Positions 39,823-50,528 of a stretch of 64,000 nucleotides of DNA are shown in pieces. The notes under the pieces were generated by a model. It saw only the letters and a list, made by a program, of their open reading frames with translations. It did not search any database and was not told the origin of the DNA. The translations under genes were made by a program, and so were the position numbers. Every line of letters starts with the position of its first letter. The first letter of the stretch is position 1. Source of the DNA: Rhizobium sp. ACO-34A (GTDB lineage: Bacteria; Pseudomonadota; Alphaproteobacteria; Rhizobiales; Rhizobiaceae). Location of the stretch: assembly GCA_002600635.1 (NCBI GenBank), contig CP021371.1:3475001-3539000 (forward strand), read 5' to 3'.

Positions 39823-42800
39823 ATGTCGATCAAGGCCAGTATCTATCACCTCACCCATTATCAATATGACAATCCGGTGAGGCTGGGGCCGCAGATCATC
39901 CGCCTGAAACCGGCCGCACATTCGCGCACCAAGGTGCTCAGTCACTCGCTGAAGGTGACTCCGGCCAATCATTTCGTGAACCTGCAGCAGGATCCCTACG
40001 GCAACTATCTCGCCCGCTTCGTCTTTCCGGACCCGGTGACCGAGTTCAAGATCGAGGTCGATCTTGTCGCCGACATGACGGTCTACAACCCCTTCGACTT
40101 CTTCACCGAAGAAGAAGCGGTGAAATGGCCCTTCGAATACCCTGTAGACATTCGCGAGGACCTCGCGATCTACATGAAGCCCGAGCCGGATTGCCCGGCA
40201 CTCGACGCCTATATGGAAACCGTCGACAAGACGCCGGATCAGGGCACGGTCGACATGGTGGTCGGCCTGAATGCCCGCCTGCAACAGGAAATCGGCTACG
40301 TCATCCGTATGGAGCCCGGCGTACAGCAACCCGACGAAACGCTGACGCTTGCCAGGGGTTCATGCCGCGACACAAGCTGGCTGCTGGTCCAGATCCTGCG
40401 ACGTCTCGGCCTCGCCGCGCGCTTCGTCTCCGGTTACCTGATCCAGCTCACCCCCGACCTCAAGGCGCTGGATGGTCCTTCCGGCACGGAAGTGGATTTC
40501 ACCGACCTCCATGCCTGGGCGGAAGTCTACATTCCGGGCGCGGGCTGGATCGGCCTCGACCCGACATCGGGCCTCCTGACCGGCGAAAGCCATATCCCGC
40601 TCGCGGCAACGCCGCATTACAAGAACGCCGCCCCCATTTCCGGCGGGTATATAGGCCAGGCCAAGACCGAATTCGCCTTCGACATGCAGGTGAAGCGCGT
40701 TTCGGAGCATCCGCGCATTACCAAGCCCTTTTCCGATGAAAGCTGGGATGCGCTGCATGCTCTCGGCCAGAAGGTCGACCGATCGCTCCTTGCCGGCGAC
40801 GTGCGGCTCACCATGGGCGGTGAGCCGACCTTCGTCTCGATCGACGACTTCCAGTCCGACGAGTGGAACACCGCAGCCGTTGGCCCGACCAAGCGGGAGA
40901 AGGCCGACGATCTCATCCGCCGCCTTCAGCAGCGCTTCGCTCCGGGCGGTTTCCTGCATTACGGTCAGGGCAAGTGGTATCCCGGCGAAAGCCTGCCGCG
41001 CTGGACCTTCTCGCTCTACTGGCGCCGCGACGGCCTGCCGATCTGGAAGAACCCGGACCTGATCGCCGTCGAAAGCCGCGATCACAAGGTCACCCACGAG
41101 GACGCCTCGCGCCTTCTGCAGGCAATCGCCGTCGAACTCGACATCGAGCCCGAGAATGTTGCGGCGGCCTACGAGGACCCTGCCGAATGGGTCGTCAAGG
41201 AGGCGAACCTTCCCGAAAACGTCGATCCGTCCAATTCGAAGCTCAAGGACCCGGAAGAACGCAGCCGCATCGCCAAGGTTTTCGCCAATGGCCTGACCAC
41301 CCCGGCCGGCTATGTCCTGCCGGTGCAGGCCTGGCAGACGCGCGCATCGGGTCGCACCTGGGTCAGCGAAAAGTGGCGCACCCGCCGCGGCCGCCTTTAT
41401 CTCATTCCCGGCGACAGCCCGGTCGGTTTCCGCCTGCCGCTGAACTCGCTGCCCTACATTTCGCCATCCTGGTACCCCTACATCAACCCGGTCGATCCGA
41501 CCGTGGAAAAATCGCCCCTGCCCGATTTTGCGACCGACAAGGGCCGCGGCATGCCGGAACACTCCTTCCAGCGGGACATCGCCCAGCAGACACGCGTGCC
41601 ACAGTCCTATGAGGAAATCGGCGGCCATGTGCGCACCGCGATCTCGGTGGAAGTCCGTGACGGCCGCCTCTGCATCTTCATGCCGCCGACCGAGGCGCTG
41701 GAGGAATACCTCGATCTTCTGGCTTCCGCCGAGCGCGCAGCGGCATCGCTGAACCTGCCGGTTCACATCGAGGGTTACACACCGCCCCATGACGAGCGGC
41801 TGAACGTCATCCGCGTCGCGCCGGATCCGGGCGTCATCGAGGTCAACATCCACCCGGCCTATAACTGGCAGGATTGCGTCGACACCACCGCCGCGATCTA
41901 CGAGGAAGCGCGGCAGTCGCGTCTCGGCGCCGACAAGTTCATGATCGACGGACGCCACACCGGCACCGGAGGCGGCAACCACGTCGTCGTCGGCGGTGCG
42001 ACGACCAACGACAGCCCCTTCCTGCGACGCCCGGACCTGCTGAAGAGCCTCGTGCTGCACTGGCAGCGGCATCCGTCGCTGTCCTATCTGTTCTCCGGCA
42101 TGTTCATCGGCCCGACCAGCCAGGCGCCACGCATCGATGAAGCCCGCCACGACAGCCTCTACGAACTGGAAATCGCGCTCGCCCAGATCCCTATGCCGGG
42201 CAATGGCCAGTTGCCACCCCTGCCGTGGCTGGTCGACCGGCTGTTCCGCAACCTGCTGATCGACGTCACCGGCAACACGCACCGCTCGGAAATCTGCATC
42301 GACAAGCTGTTTTCACCGGATGGACCGACGGGGCGCCTCGGCCTCGTCGAGTTCCGCGGCTTTGAAATGCCGCCGAATGCACGCATGTCGCTTGCCCAGC
42401 AGCTTCTCATCCGCGCGCTGATTGCCCGCTTCTGGAAGAACCCCATCACCGGCAATTTCGTCCGCTGGGGCACGGCGCTGCACGATCGTTTCATGCTGCC
42501 CTACTACGTCTGGCAGGATTTCCTCGAAGTACTCGCCGACCTGCGCGATAACGGCTTCGACTTCAAGCCGGAATGGTTCGAAGCCCAGCTCGAATTCCGT
42601 TTCCCCTTCTATGGCGAGGTGGAATACGGCGATTCGCGGCTGGAACTGCGTCAGGCGCTGGAACCATGGCACGTCATGGGTGAGCAGGGCGCGATTGGCG
42701 GCACAGTGCGTTACGTCGATTCGTCGGTGGAACGGCTTCAGGTGAAGCTCGACACGCCCAATCCGGCCCGGTTCGCCGTTGCCTGCAACGGCCGCCGCGT

Positions 42801-43149
42801 ACCCCTGACCCCGACGCGCACCAACGGCGTGGCGGTCGCCGGCGTACGCTACAAGGCCTGGCAGCCGGCCTCGGGGCTGCATCCCGTCCTGCCGGTCAAC
42901 ACACCGCTAACATTTGACATTTACGATACATGGTCCGGCCGTTCGATCGGTGGGTGCGTGTATCATGTGGCCCATCCCGGTGGCCGGAGTTACGACACCT
43001 TCCCCGTGAACGGGAACGAAGCGGAAGCGAGACGACTTGCACGTTTCGAGCCTTGGGGCCATACAGCGGGCAATTATCCCTTGTGGCCGGAAACCATCGC
43101 ACCGGAATTCCCGCATACATTGGACCTTAGAAGACCGCAGGGCATGTGA
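39823..43149 (+). CDS. Transglutaminase-like plus DUF2126 protein (predicted peptide-modification enzyme)
   Basis: A 1108-residue cytoplasmic protein. Residues ~1-90 are a bacterial transglutaminase-like N-terminal domain ([18 protein letters not shown]), and ~150-275 a transglutaminase/papain-fold core with catalytic C181 in [12 protein letters not shown] in [10 protein letters not shown] and D in [10 protein letters not shown]. From ~300 to the end is DUF2126, with [34 protein letters not shown] and [15 protein letters not shown] as conserved blocks; related families are predicted COOH-NH2 ligases of glutamine-synthetase type. The start at ATG 39823 gives the family N-terminus. The next gene overlaps by 4 bases. 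Together the operon is predicted to build or hydrolyse amide or isopeptide bonds; no product is known to me. Confidence 0.88.
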   Translation: MSIKASIYHLTHYQYDNPVRLGPQIIRLKPAAHSRTKVLSHSLKVTPANHFVNLQQDPYGNYLARFVFPDPVTEFKIEVDLVADMTVYNPFDFFTEEEAVKWPFEYPVDIREDLAIYMKPEPDCPALDAYMETVDKTPDQGTVDMVVGLNARLQQEIGYVIRMEPGVQQPDETLTLARGSCRDTSWLLVQILRRLGLAARFVSGYLIQLTPDLKALDGPSGTEVDFTDLHAWAEVYIPGAGWIGLDPTSGLLTGESHIPLAATPHYKNAAPISGGYIGQAKTEFAFDMQVKRVSEHPRITKPFSDESWDALHALGQKVDRSLLAGDVRLTMGGEPTFVSIDDFQSDEWNTAAVGPTKREKADDLIRRLQQRFAPGGFLHYGQGKWYPGESLPRWTFSLYWRRDGLPIWKNPDLIAVESRDHKVTHEDASRLLQAIAVELDIEPENVAAAYEDPAEWVVKEANLPENVDPSNSKLKDPEERSRIAKVFANGLTTPAGYVLPVQAWQTRASGRTWVSEKWRTRRGRLYLIPGDSPVGFRLPLNSLPYISPSWYPYINPVDPTVEKSPLPDFATDKGRGMPEHSFQRDIAQQTRVPQSYEEIGGHVRTAISVEVRDGRLCIFMPPTEALEEYLDLLASAERAAASLNLPVHIEGYTPPHDERLNVIRVAPDPGVIEVNIHPAYNWQDCVDTTAAIYEEARQSRLGADKFMIDGRHTGTGGGNHVVVGGATTNDSPFLRRPDLLKSLVLHWQRHPSLSYLFSGMFIGPTSQAPRIDEARHDSLYELEIALAQIPMPGNGQLPPLPWLVDRLFRNLLIDVTGNTHRSEICIDKLFSPDGPTGRLGLVEFRGFEMPPNARMSLAQQLLIRALIARFWKNPITGNFVRWGTALHDRFMLPYYVWQDFLEVLADLRDNGFDFKPEWFEAQLEFRFPFYGEVEYGDSRLELRQALEPWHVMGEQGAIGGTVRYVDSSVERLQVKLDTPNPARFAVACNGRRVPLTPTRTNGVAVAGVRYKAWQPASGLHPVLPVNTPLTFDIYDTWSGRSIGGCVYHVAHPGGRSYDTFPVNGNEAEARRLARFEPWGHTAGNYPLWPETIAPEFPHTLDLRRPQGM

Positions 43150-45566
43150 AAGAGGATATGACGAACCAGACGGTGGCCGAACAGCTGGAAGACGAAATCA
43201 GCGAGGCGCGCAGCGTGAGTTATCGAGCATTGCCGGGCGCAGCCGACGAGATGCTGGATAACAACGGCGCCATTCGTCCCGTGTGGCAGCGATTCGTGAA
43301 TTCCATCGACCGGTTGTCCGAGCACGAGCTGCACGAGCGCTTTGCCCGCGCCGACCGCTATCTGCGCGATGCGGGCGTATTCTACCGTGCCTATGGCGCC
43401 AACGGTTCGAGCGACCGGGCCTGGCCCTTCTCCCATATTCCGGTCCTGATTGCCGAAAAGGAATGGCAGGTGCTGGCCGAGGGTCTGGTGCAGCGCGCCA
43501 ACCTGCTGGAAGCGGTCGTCTCTGACATCTACAACGACAACCGGCTGGTTCAGGAAGGCTTTCTGCCGCCGCAGCTGATCGCCGGAAATCCGGAATTCCT
43601 GCGTCCCCTGGTGGGGGTCAAGCCGGCCGGCGGACACTATCTTCATTTCTGTTCGTTCGAGATCGGTCGCGGGCCTGACGGTAACTGGTGGGTGCTGGCC
43701 GACCGCACGCAGGCACCATCAGGCGCGGGCTTCGCGCTGGAAAACCGCGTTGCGACCACCCGCGCCTTCTCCGACATTTATGCCGAGACGCATGTCCATC
43801 GCCTCGCCTCCTTCTTCGGGGCATTCCGCGACGCGCTGCAGTCCCGCAAGCAGCATGCGGACGACCGTATCGCCGTGCTCTCCCCCGGCCCGGCCAATGA
43901 AACCTATTTCGAACACGCCTACATCGCCCGCTATCTCGGCGTCATGCTGCTGGAAGGCGAGGATCTGGCGGTCGTCAACGGCCGGGTCATGGTGCGCACC
44001 GTCGCCGGCCTGAAGCCGATCAGCGTCCTCTGGCGTCGCCTGGATGCCGCCTATTCCGATCCGCTGGAACTCAACCAGAACTCCCATATCGGCACGCCCG
44101 GAATGGTTCAGGCACTGCGCAACGGCGCGGTGACCTTCGTCAACGCCCTTGGTTCCGGCATTCTGGAAACCCGGGCGATGCTCGCCTTCATGCCGACCAT
44201 CTGTCGTCATCTGCTCGGTGAGGATCTGGCCCTTCCCTCCATCGCAACCTGGTGGTGCGGCCAGAAATCCGAGCGCGAGCATGTGGCCCGCAACCTCGAT
44301 CGCATGGTGATCGGCCCCGCCTATTCCCGGCTTCCCTTCTTCGACGACAGCGGCCGCTCTCAGCTCGGCGACTCGCTGTCGAAAGCACAGCGCCTGTCCA
44401 TGCTGGAACGCATGGAAGCAGAAGGCGGCAAGCTGGTCGGCCAGGAGGTCGTCACTCTCTCTACGACGCCTGCCTTCATTGGCGGCAAGCTGACGCCGCG
44501 TCCGATGAGCCTACGTGTCTATGCCGCTCGTACCCGCGACGGCTGGCAGATCATGCCCGGCGGCTTCGCCCGCATCGGCAGCGGCGATGACGTTTCGGCC
44601 ATCGCCATGCAATCCGGTGGCAGCGCCGCCGACGTCTGGATCGTCTCCGAAAAGCCGGTCGACCGCACTTCGCTCCTTCCGGCGGAAGAAAGCTTCACCC
44701 GCAACATGCCGGGCAGCCTGCCGAGCCGGGCGGCCGACAACCTCTACTGGCTCGGCCGCTACATCGAGCGGGCCGAAGGCGCATTGCGCATTCTTCGCGC
44801 ATGGCACGGACGCTTCGCCGAATCGGCGGACCCCGAGCAGCCGCTTCTGGCCTATGTGGCGCGCTATCTGTCCGACCTCGACGTCGACATGAAGCACGGC
44901 GTGCCGGAAAGCATGATGCGCAACATCGACAGCGCGGTCTATTCGGCCAGCAATATCCGCGACCGCTTCTCGCCGGACGGCTGGCTGGCATTGACCGACC
45001 TAGCCAAGACCGCACGCCGCTTCCACGATACCGTCAAGCATGGCGACGACGCCGCCCATGCGATGACCATTCTTTTGCGAAAGCTCGCGGGCTTCGCCGG
45101 TCTGGTGCATGAAAACATGTACCGCTTCACCGGCTGGCGCTTTCTGACCGTCGGCCGCTTCCTCGAACGCGGGCTGCACATGACACGGCTGCTCGGCCAC
45201 ATGAGCGCCGACGCGGCACCCGATGGTTCGCTCGACATGCTGCTGGAGATTGGCGACAACGTCATGACCCATCGCCGCCGCTACAATGTCAACACGGCCA
45301 AGCTGACCGTGACCGACCTGCTGGCGCTAGACCCGCTGAACCCGCGTTCCATTCTGTTCCAGCTCAACGAAATCCGTACCGAACTGGAGCAACTGCCGAA
45401 CGCCTTCGTCAACGGCCAGATGTCGCCGCTCTACCGCGAGGCGATGCGCCTTCATTCCGGCCTGGCGGTGATGACGCCGGAGACGATGACGCCGGAAATC
45501 TACGCCACCCTCGAACGCGAGCTCGAGAAACTGTCCGACATCCTTGCCAACACCTATCTCGGATAG
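43146..45566 (+). CDS. Circularly permuted ATP-grasp type 2 fused to alpha-E domain
   Basis: An 806-residue protein. Residues ~30-500 are a circularly permuted ATP-grasp ligase ([67 protein letters not shown]). From ~525 to the end is the helical alpha-E domain, beginning [19 protein letters not shown]. These two domains are separate neighbouring genes in many bacteria; here they are one chain. ATP-grasp enzymes join a carboxylate to an amine through an acyl phosphate. GTG at 43146 overlaps the preceding stop; ATG at 43158 is an alternative start. It sits between two transglutaminase genes with almost no spacing, so all three should act together. Confidence 0.9.
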   Translation: MKEDMTNQTVAEQLEDEISEARSVSYRALPGAADEMLDNNGAIRPVWQRFVNSIDRLSEHELHERFARADRYLRDAGVFYRAYGANGSSDRAWPFSHIPVLIAEKEWQVLAEGLVQRANLLEAVVSDIYNDNRLVQEGFLPPQLIAGNPEFLRPLVGVKPAGGHYLHFCSFEIGRGPDGNWWVLADRTQAPSGAGFALENRVATTRAFSDIYAETHVHRLASFFGAFRDALQSRKQHADDRIAVLSPGPANETYFEHAYIARYLGVMLLEGEDLAVVNGRVMVRTVAGLKPISVLWRRLDAAYSDPLELNQNSHIGTPGMVQALRNGAVTFVNALGSGILETRAMLAFMPTICRHLLGEDLALPSIATWWCGQKSEREHVARNLDRMVIGPAYSRLPFFDDSGRSQLGDSLSKAQRLSMLERMEAEGGKLVGQEVVTLSTTPAFIGGKLTPRPMSLRVYAARTRDGWQIMPGGFARIGSGDDVSAIAMQSGGSAADVWIVSEKPVDRTSLLPAEESFTRNMPGSLPSRAADNLYWLGRYIERAEGALRILRAWHGRFAESADPEQPLLAYVARYLSDLDVDMKHGVPESMMRNIDSAVYSASNIRDRFSPDGWLALTDLAKTARRFHDTVKHGDDAAHAMTILLRKLAGFAGLVHENMYRFTGWRFLTVGRFLERGLHMTRLLGHMSADAAPDGSLDMLLEIGDNVMTHRRRYNVNTAKLTVTDLLALDPLNPRSILFQLNEIRTELEQLPNAFVNGQMSPLYREAMRLHSGLAVMTPETMTPEIYATLERELEKLSDILANTYLG

Positions 45567-45570
45567 TCCG

Positions 45571-46449
45571 ATGCTCTACGATCTCACGCTTCATATCGGC
45601 TATACCTACGACGTTCCGGTTTCGGGATCGCACCACGTCCTGCGCGTGCTGCCGCTATCCCTGTCCGACCGCCAGAGGCTCGTCGCCGGTGCCGTCAGGA
45701 TCGATCCGCAGCCGGACGAAACCAGCAACTTCGTCGATTTCTTCCAGCATCCCGCAACCTCCATCATGCTGCGGGCCCAGCACGAGAAGCTCGATATCCG
45801 CATGCAGGCCCGCGTCATGGTGCAGCCGCAGGCGATCACCGCGGACTTCTCCCCGATCCTGGAAAAACTGCCGGAAGAACTTGCCGATTACTGGTCCGTC
45901 GAACCGGATTCGCCGCATCATTTCCTCGGTGTAAGCCCCCGTCTCAGCGAAGTCCCGGAAATTGCGGCCTATGCGGCAAAGGCCATCAAACCTGGCCTGA
46001 CGTTACGTCAGATCGCCGAGACGCTCTGCGCCCGGATTCACTCGGACTTCAAATACGACCCCGATGCCACGACGGTAGATTCCACGCCTGCGGAAGCGTT
46101 TGCGCTGAAACGCGGCGTCTGCCAGGATTTTTCCCATGTGATGATCATCGCGCTCAGAAGCCTCGGCATTCCCGCCGGCTATGTCAGCGGCTTCCTGCGC
46201 ACGATCCCGCCACCGGGCAAGGAACGCCTCGAGGGCGCTGACGCCATGCATGCCTGGGTACGTGTCTGGTGCGGTGAAACCATGGGCTGGATCGAACTCG
46301 ACCCCACCAACAACATCGTCGTCAGCAGCGATCATGTCGTGGTCGCCTATGGCCGGGACTATTCCGATGTCGCTCCGGTCATCGGCGTGCTGAAGAGCTA
46401 CGGCAGCCACCAGACCGTGCAGGCGGTAGACGTGATCCCGGTGAAATGA
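45571..46449 (+). CDS. Transglutaminase-like cysteine protease-fold protein
   Basis: A 292-residue cytoplasmic protein with a bacterial transglutaminase N-terminal region (YDLTLHIGYTYDVPVSGSHH) and a core at ~155-265: catalytic C184 in RGVCQDFSHVMI, H in MHAWVRVW and D in WIELDPTNN. It starts at ATG 45571, four bases after the stop of the ATP-grasp/alpha-E gene. In related operons this gene is often followed by an Anbu (proteasome-like) peptidase; here it is not. The predicted activity is to make or break amide bonds of the molecule processed by the other two proteins. Confidence 0.9.
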   Translation: MLYDLTLHIGYTYDVPVSGSHHVLRVLPLSLSDRQRLVAGAVRIDPQPDETSNFVDFFQHPATSIMLRAQHEKLDIRMQARVMVQPQAITADFSPILEKLPEELADYWSVEPDSPHHFLGVSPRLSEVPEIAAYAAKAIKPGLTLRQIAETLCARIHSDFKYDPDATTVDSTPAEAFALKRGVCQDFSHVMIIALRSLGIPAGYVSGFLRTIPPPGKERLEGADAMHAWVRVWCGETMGWIELDPTNNIVVSSDHVVVAYGRDYSDVAPVIGVLKSYGSHQTVQAVDVIPVK

Positions 46450-46450
46450 A

Positions 46451-46477
46451 GATTAGCCCGCGATTACCGCGGGAATC
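46451..46477 (+). terminator. Hairpin after the transglutaminase operon
   Basis: GATT-AG-CCCGCG, five-base loop, CGCGGG-AATC: a 6-bp G/C stem extended by four base pairs after a bulge, starting one base after the stop. There is no T tract, so termination efficiency is uncertain. Confidence 0.45.
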
Positions 46478-46561
46478 GCTAAAATCCTAGTAATTCGCTT
46501 AAGTCGAATATCAGCTTTTTCGGATATCCACGCATCAAGATACTCCATCGAGTGGGGCGAG

Positions 46562-47794
46562 ATGATGACTGGTTTCGAAAAGAGAAACATTGCTATACGC
46601 CGGTTCGCGACAGACCGGAGCGGTAATTTCGGCATGATGACGGCAATATTGCTGCCGGTAACGCTCGCCATCGCAGGGCTGGCGATGGATATGACGCAGG
46701 TCATACAGGTCCGGTCCGCCCTTCAGGATGCCGCCGACTCTGCGGCCCTTTCCGCGGCTGCGGCGCTCGCCGGCAATGAACAGTTGACCGATGCGGAAGC
46801 CATCGCACAGGCAAAGCTTTTCATGGCCTCCCAGTTCACGAATATCAACGGTACCAGCGACGGCAACGTTGACCCGACTGCCCAACAGCAATCGCAGGCG
46901 GAAGTGGCGGAAGGCGCAGTAGCAAGCGTGCAGCGCACGAACGGCGCCGGCAACGGTAAAACCTTCGATGTCACGATCAGCGGCCATTACGACGTGTCGA
47001 TGAACGCCCTCACGCGACTGCTGGGTTACGATACGATGCGCGTCAGCGTCTCCAGCACCTCCCAAAGCACGACGGAAAGCAAGAATGCGCTGTCGATGTT
47101 CTTGGTCCTCGACCGTTCCGGCTCAATGGCAGACGACACCAGCACCGTGAACACGGCTCAGCCGGAGAAAACGGTTACCTACGACTGCGGTACCTGGAGA
47201 GAGAAGAAAACCTGCAGCTATACTCAGACCAACTACTATACAAAGATCGAGGCATTGAAGCTCGCAGTCGCGGACCTCACAACCCAGCTCGACACCGCTG
47301 ACCCTGACAAGATGTATGTACGCACGGCCGCAGTCTCCTACAACGCATCGATGCAGACTGCGACCGCCTTCGAATGGGGGACTTCCAAGGCCCTTACCTA
47401 TGTGAAGGCCCTGACCGCGACCGGCGGCACGGACTCCTCCGGCGCCATGAAGGAAGCCTATACCAAGGTAACTGCGGCAAGCGAACTGACTGCCCACAAA
47501 ACGAAGAACGGCCAGGAGTCTCCGGGCAAGTTTATCATCTTCATGACCGATGGCGACAACAACTATACAAGCGCGGACACCTCCACCAGGGCCACATGCA
47601 CCAGCGCCAAAGCGGCAGCCGTGGAAATCTATACAGTGGCCTTCATGGCGCCCCAGCGCGGCAGGGAACTGCTGCAGGACTGCGCCACGGACACTTCGCA
47701 TTACTATGATGCCAACAACGCTGCCGAACTCGTTGCAGCCTTCAAGGAGATCGGCGAAAAGGCGGCAGCAGCAGCCACTCGCCTGACCAATTGA
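46562..47794 (+). CDS. TadG-like pilus-assembly / von Willebrand factor A domain protein
   Basis: A 410-residue protein with a TadE/TadG-like N-terminus (residues ~15-60: RSGNFGMMTAILLPVTLAIA, one membrane anchor, then VRSALQDAADSAALSAAAAL) and a von Willebrand A domain from ~178 to 400. The metal-ion-dependent adhesion site is intact: DRSGSM, the Thr of GGTDSS and the Asp of MTDGDNN. It is exported and probably faces the periplasm or surface. Members of the family belong to tight-adherence pilus systems, yet no other tad or cpa gene is nearby, so this is a solitary paralogue. GGGGCGAG precedes the ATG. A strong terminator follows. Confidence 0.87.
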   Translation: MMTGFEKRNIAIRRFATDRSGNFGMMTAILLPVTLAIAGLAMDMTQVIQVRSALQDAADSAALSAAAALAGNEQLTDAEAIAQAKLFMASQFTNINGTSDGNVDPTAQQQSQAEVAEGAVASVQRTNGAGNGKTFDVTISGHYDVSMNALTRLLGYDTMRVSVSSTSQSTTESKNALSMFLVLDRSGSMADDTSTVNTAQPEKTVTYDCGTWREKKTCSYTQTNYYTKIEALKLAVADLTTQLDTADPDKMYVRTAAVSYNASMQTATAFEWGTSKALTYVKALTATGGTDSSGAMKEAYTKVTAASELTAHKTKNGQESPGKFIIFMTDGDNNYTSADTSTRATCTSAKAAAVEIYTVAFMAPQRGRELLQDCATDTSHYYDANNAAELVAAFKEIGEKAAAAATRLTN

Positions 47795-47828
47795 TGGCAA
47801 GGCGGACGAACAACCGCTCCAGATCGAG

Positions 47829-47858
47829 AGCCGTGGCGACAAACGCCACGGCTTTTTT
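47829..47858 (+). terminator. Intrinsic terminator after the TadG-like gene
   Basis: A 10-bp perfect stem (AGCCGTGGCG / CGCCACGGCT) with a five-base ACAAA loop, followed by a run of T. Confidence 0.92.
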
Positions 47859-48065
47859 GTTCAAAAATGCATGCAGTGACATAAATCCTGAAAATTCAGC
47901 AATTTATAAAGAACACACAGTCCACGCCCCAATCCGGCATTTGCCGATTTCCTGTGTTGCAAGTGTTTCATAACGGTGCGTAAACTGCGAAAAATCGACC
48001 ATGCGCCGATGCTCCCAGAATCGGCGAAGCACCCCGTTAAAGCTGCTCCAACCTTAGGCGGAACC

Positions 48066-50528
48066 ATGATCAAGACCCTCAGCAAAGCGGACCTGCCCTT
48101 GCCGAAGCCACGCGTTTCCGACCCGGAAGTGCTGGCCGCCGAAATCATCGAGCGATTGACTTACGGCATCGGTAAGGATGCCAAGGTGGCGACACCGCAT
48201 GACTGGCTGACGGCAACGATCCTCGTGGTGCGCGACCGCATCATCGACAAGTGGATGGAATCGACCCGCGCCACCTACGCCAACAACGCCAAGCGCGTCT
48301 ATTATCTATCGCTGGAATTCCTGATCGGTCGCCTGATGCGCGACGCCATGTCCAATCTCGGCCTGATGGACGAAATCCGGGAGGCGCTCGGATCGCTCGG
48401 CGTCGAACTCGACGTCATCGCCGGCCTCGAACCCGATGCAGCGCTGGGCAACGGCGGCCTCGGCCGCCTCGCCGCCTGCTTCATGGAATCGCTCGCGACC
48501 GTCGATATCCCGGCCTATGGCTACGGCATCCGTTACGTCCACGGCCTCTTCCGGCAGCAGATGGCGGACGGCTGGCAGGTCGAACTGCCTGAAACCTGGC
48601 TCGCTCATGGCAACCCATGGGAATTCGAACGACGCGAAAGCTCCTACGAAATCGGCTTCGGCGGCGGCGTCGAGACGGTCAATGGCCAGAACGACGAAGT
48701 GCGCTTCGTGTGGAAGCCCAGCGAGCGCATGATTGCGACCGCCTATGACACACCCGTCGTCGGCTGGCGCGGCGAACGGGTGAACACGCTTCGCCTCTGG
48801 TCGGCCCAGCCGATCGACCCCATTCTCCTCGATGCCTTCAATGCCGGCGACCACATCGGCGCACTGCGCGAAAGCAACAAGGCCGAAACGCTGACCCGCG
48901 TGCTTTATCCGGCTGACGCGAACGCCGCCGGTCAGGAACTGCGTCTCCGTCAGGAATATTTCTTCTGTTCCGCATCGCTGCAGGACATTCTGCGCCGCCA
49001 CCTGCAGCAGGGCAACCAGCTCTCCGCTCTGCCCGACAAGGTTTCGATCCAGCTGAACGACACCCATCCGGCCGTCTCGGTCGCGGAGCTGATGCGGCTC
49101 CTCTGCGATATCCACGGCGTCGACTTCGACACCGCCTGGGAAATCACCTGGAAGACTTTCTCCTATACCAACCACACGCTTCTGCCCGAAGCGCTGGAGA
49201 GCTGGCCCGTTCCGCTGTTCGAACGTCTTCTGCCCCGCCACATGCAGCTGGTCTACGCCATCAATGCCAAGATCCTGGTCGACGCACGCAAGAACCGGTC
49301 CTTCTCCGACACCGAAATCCGCCACATCTCCCTGATCGACGAAAGCGGCGACCGGCGCGTGCGTATGGGCAATCTTGCCTTCATCGGCTCGCACAGCATC
49401 AACGGCGTTTCCGCCCTGCATACGGAACTTATGAAGGAAACGGTTTTCGCCGACCTTCACAGGCTCTATCCCGACCGCATCAACAACAAGACCAACGGCA
49501 TCACGCCGCGCCGCTGGCTGATGCAGTGCAATCCGCAGCTGACCTCGCTGGTGCGGGAAGCGATCGGCGACGACTTCCTCGACGATGCCGGCAAGCTGAC
49601 CGCGCTCGACGCCTTTGCCGACGATGCGTCGTTCCAGGAGAAGTTTGCCGCCGTCAAACGCGCCAACAAGGAGCGCCTGTCCAATCTGGTCGCAAGCCGC
49701 ATGGGGATCCGCCTGGACCCCTCGGCCATGTTCGACATCCAGATCAAGCGCATCCACGAATACAAGCGCCAGCTTCTCAACATCATCGAGACCGTTGCGC
49801 TGTTCGACCAGATCCGCTCCCATCCGGAGCGGGACTGGGTGCCGCGCGTCAAGCTCTTCGCCGGCAAGGCGGCGCCGAGTTATCACAACGCCAAGCTTAT
49901 CATCAAGCTCGCCAACGACGTCGCCCGCGTGGTCAACAACGATCCTTCCGTGCGCGGACTGCTCAAGGTGGTCTTCATTCCGAACTACAACGTCTCGCTC
50001 GCCGAAGTCATGGTGCCGGCCGCCGATCTTTCCGAACAGATCTCCACGGCCGGCATGGAAGCCTCGGGAACCGGCAACATGAAGTTCGCGTTGAACGGTG
50101 CGCTTACCATCGGCACACTGGATGGCGCGAATGTGGAAATGCGCGACCATGTCGGTGAGGAAAACATCGTGATCTTCGGCAAGACGGCAGAGGAAGTCGG
50201 CAAGGCCCGCGCAGACGGTTACAATCCGCGTGCGACCATCGAGGGCTCGCGCGAGCTCTCGCAGGCGCTTTCGGCCATCGCCTCCGGCGTGTTCTCGCCG
50301 GATGACCGCGGTCGCTTCTCCTCCCTGATGAACGGCATCTACCAGCATGACTGGTTCATGGTCGCCGAGGACTTCGATTCCTACGCCAAGGCCCAGCGCG
50401 ATGTCGACACGATCTGGACCGATCCCGCGAACTGGTATGGCAAGACCATCCGCAACACCGCCCGCATGGGCTGGTTCTCGTCCGACCGTACGATCCGTCA
50501 GTACAACTCCGACATCTGGAGAGCCTGA
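48066..50528 (+). CDS. glgP: Glycogen phosphorylase
   Basis: An 820-residue PLP enzyme that releases glucose-1-phosphate from the ends of glycogen chains. It contains the N-terminal LSLEFLIGRLM, ALGNGGLGRLAACF, QLNDTHPAVSVAELMR, and the cofactor segment EASGTGNMKFALNGALTIG whose lysine carries PLP. AGGCGGA precedes ATG 48066; an in-frame ATG at 47976 lacks family sequence. As first gene of the operon with glgB, glgC, glgA, pgm and glgX it allows breakdown and synthesis to be made together, as known in Agrobacterium. The 200 bases upstream should hold the operon promoter, but I see no clear consensus boxes. Confidence 0.96.
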   Translation: MIKTLSKADLPLPKPRVSDPEVLAAEIIERLTYGIGKDAKVATPHDWLTATILVVRDRIIDKWMESTRATYANNAKRVYYLSLEFLIGRLMRDAMSNLGLMDEIREALGSLGVELDVIAGLEPDAALGNGGLGRLAACFMESLATVDIPAYGYGIRYVHGLFRQQMADGWQVELPETWLAHGNPWEFERRESSYEIGFGGGVETVNGQNDEVRFVWKPSERMIATAYDTPVVGWRGERVNTLRLWSAQPIDPILLDAFNAGDHIGALRESNKAETLTRVLYPADANAAGQELRLRQEYFFCSASLQDILRRHLQQGNQLSALPDKVSIQLNDTHPAVSVAELMRLLCDIHGVDFDTAWEITWKTFSYTNHTLLPEALESWPVPLFERLLPRHMQLVYAINAKILVDARKNRSFSDTEIRHISLIDESGDRRVRMGNLAFIGSHSINGVSALHTELMKETVFADLHRLYPDRINNKTNGITPRRWLMQCNPQLTSLVREAIGDDFLDDAGKLTALDAFADDASFQEKFAAVKRANKERLSNLVASRMGIRLDPSAMFDIQIKRIHEYKRQLLNIIETVALFDQIRSHPERDWVPRVKLFAGKAAPSYHNAKLIIKLANDVARVVNNDPSVRGLLKVVFIPNYNVSLAEVMVPAADLSEQISTAGMEASGTGNMKFALNGALTIGTLDGANVEMRDHVGEENIVIFGKTAEEVGKARADGYNPRATIEGSRELSQALSAIASGVFSPDDRGRFSSLMNGIYQHDWFMVAEDFDSYAKAQRDVDTIWTDPANWYGKTIRNTARMGWFSSDRTIRQYNSDIWRA

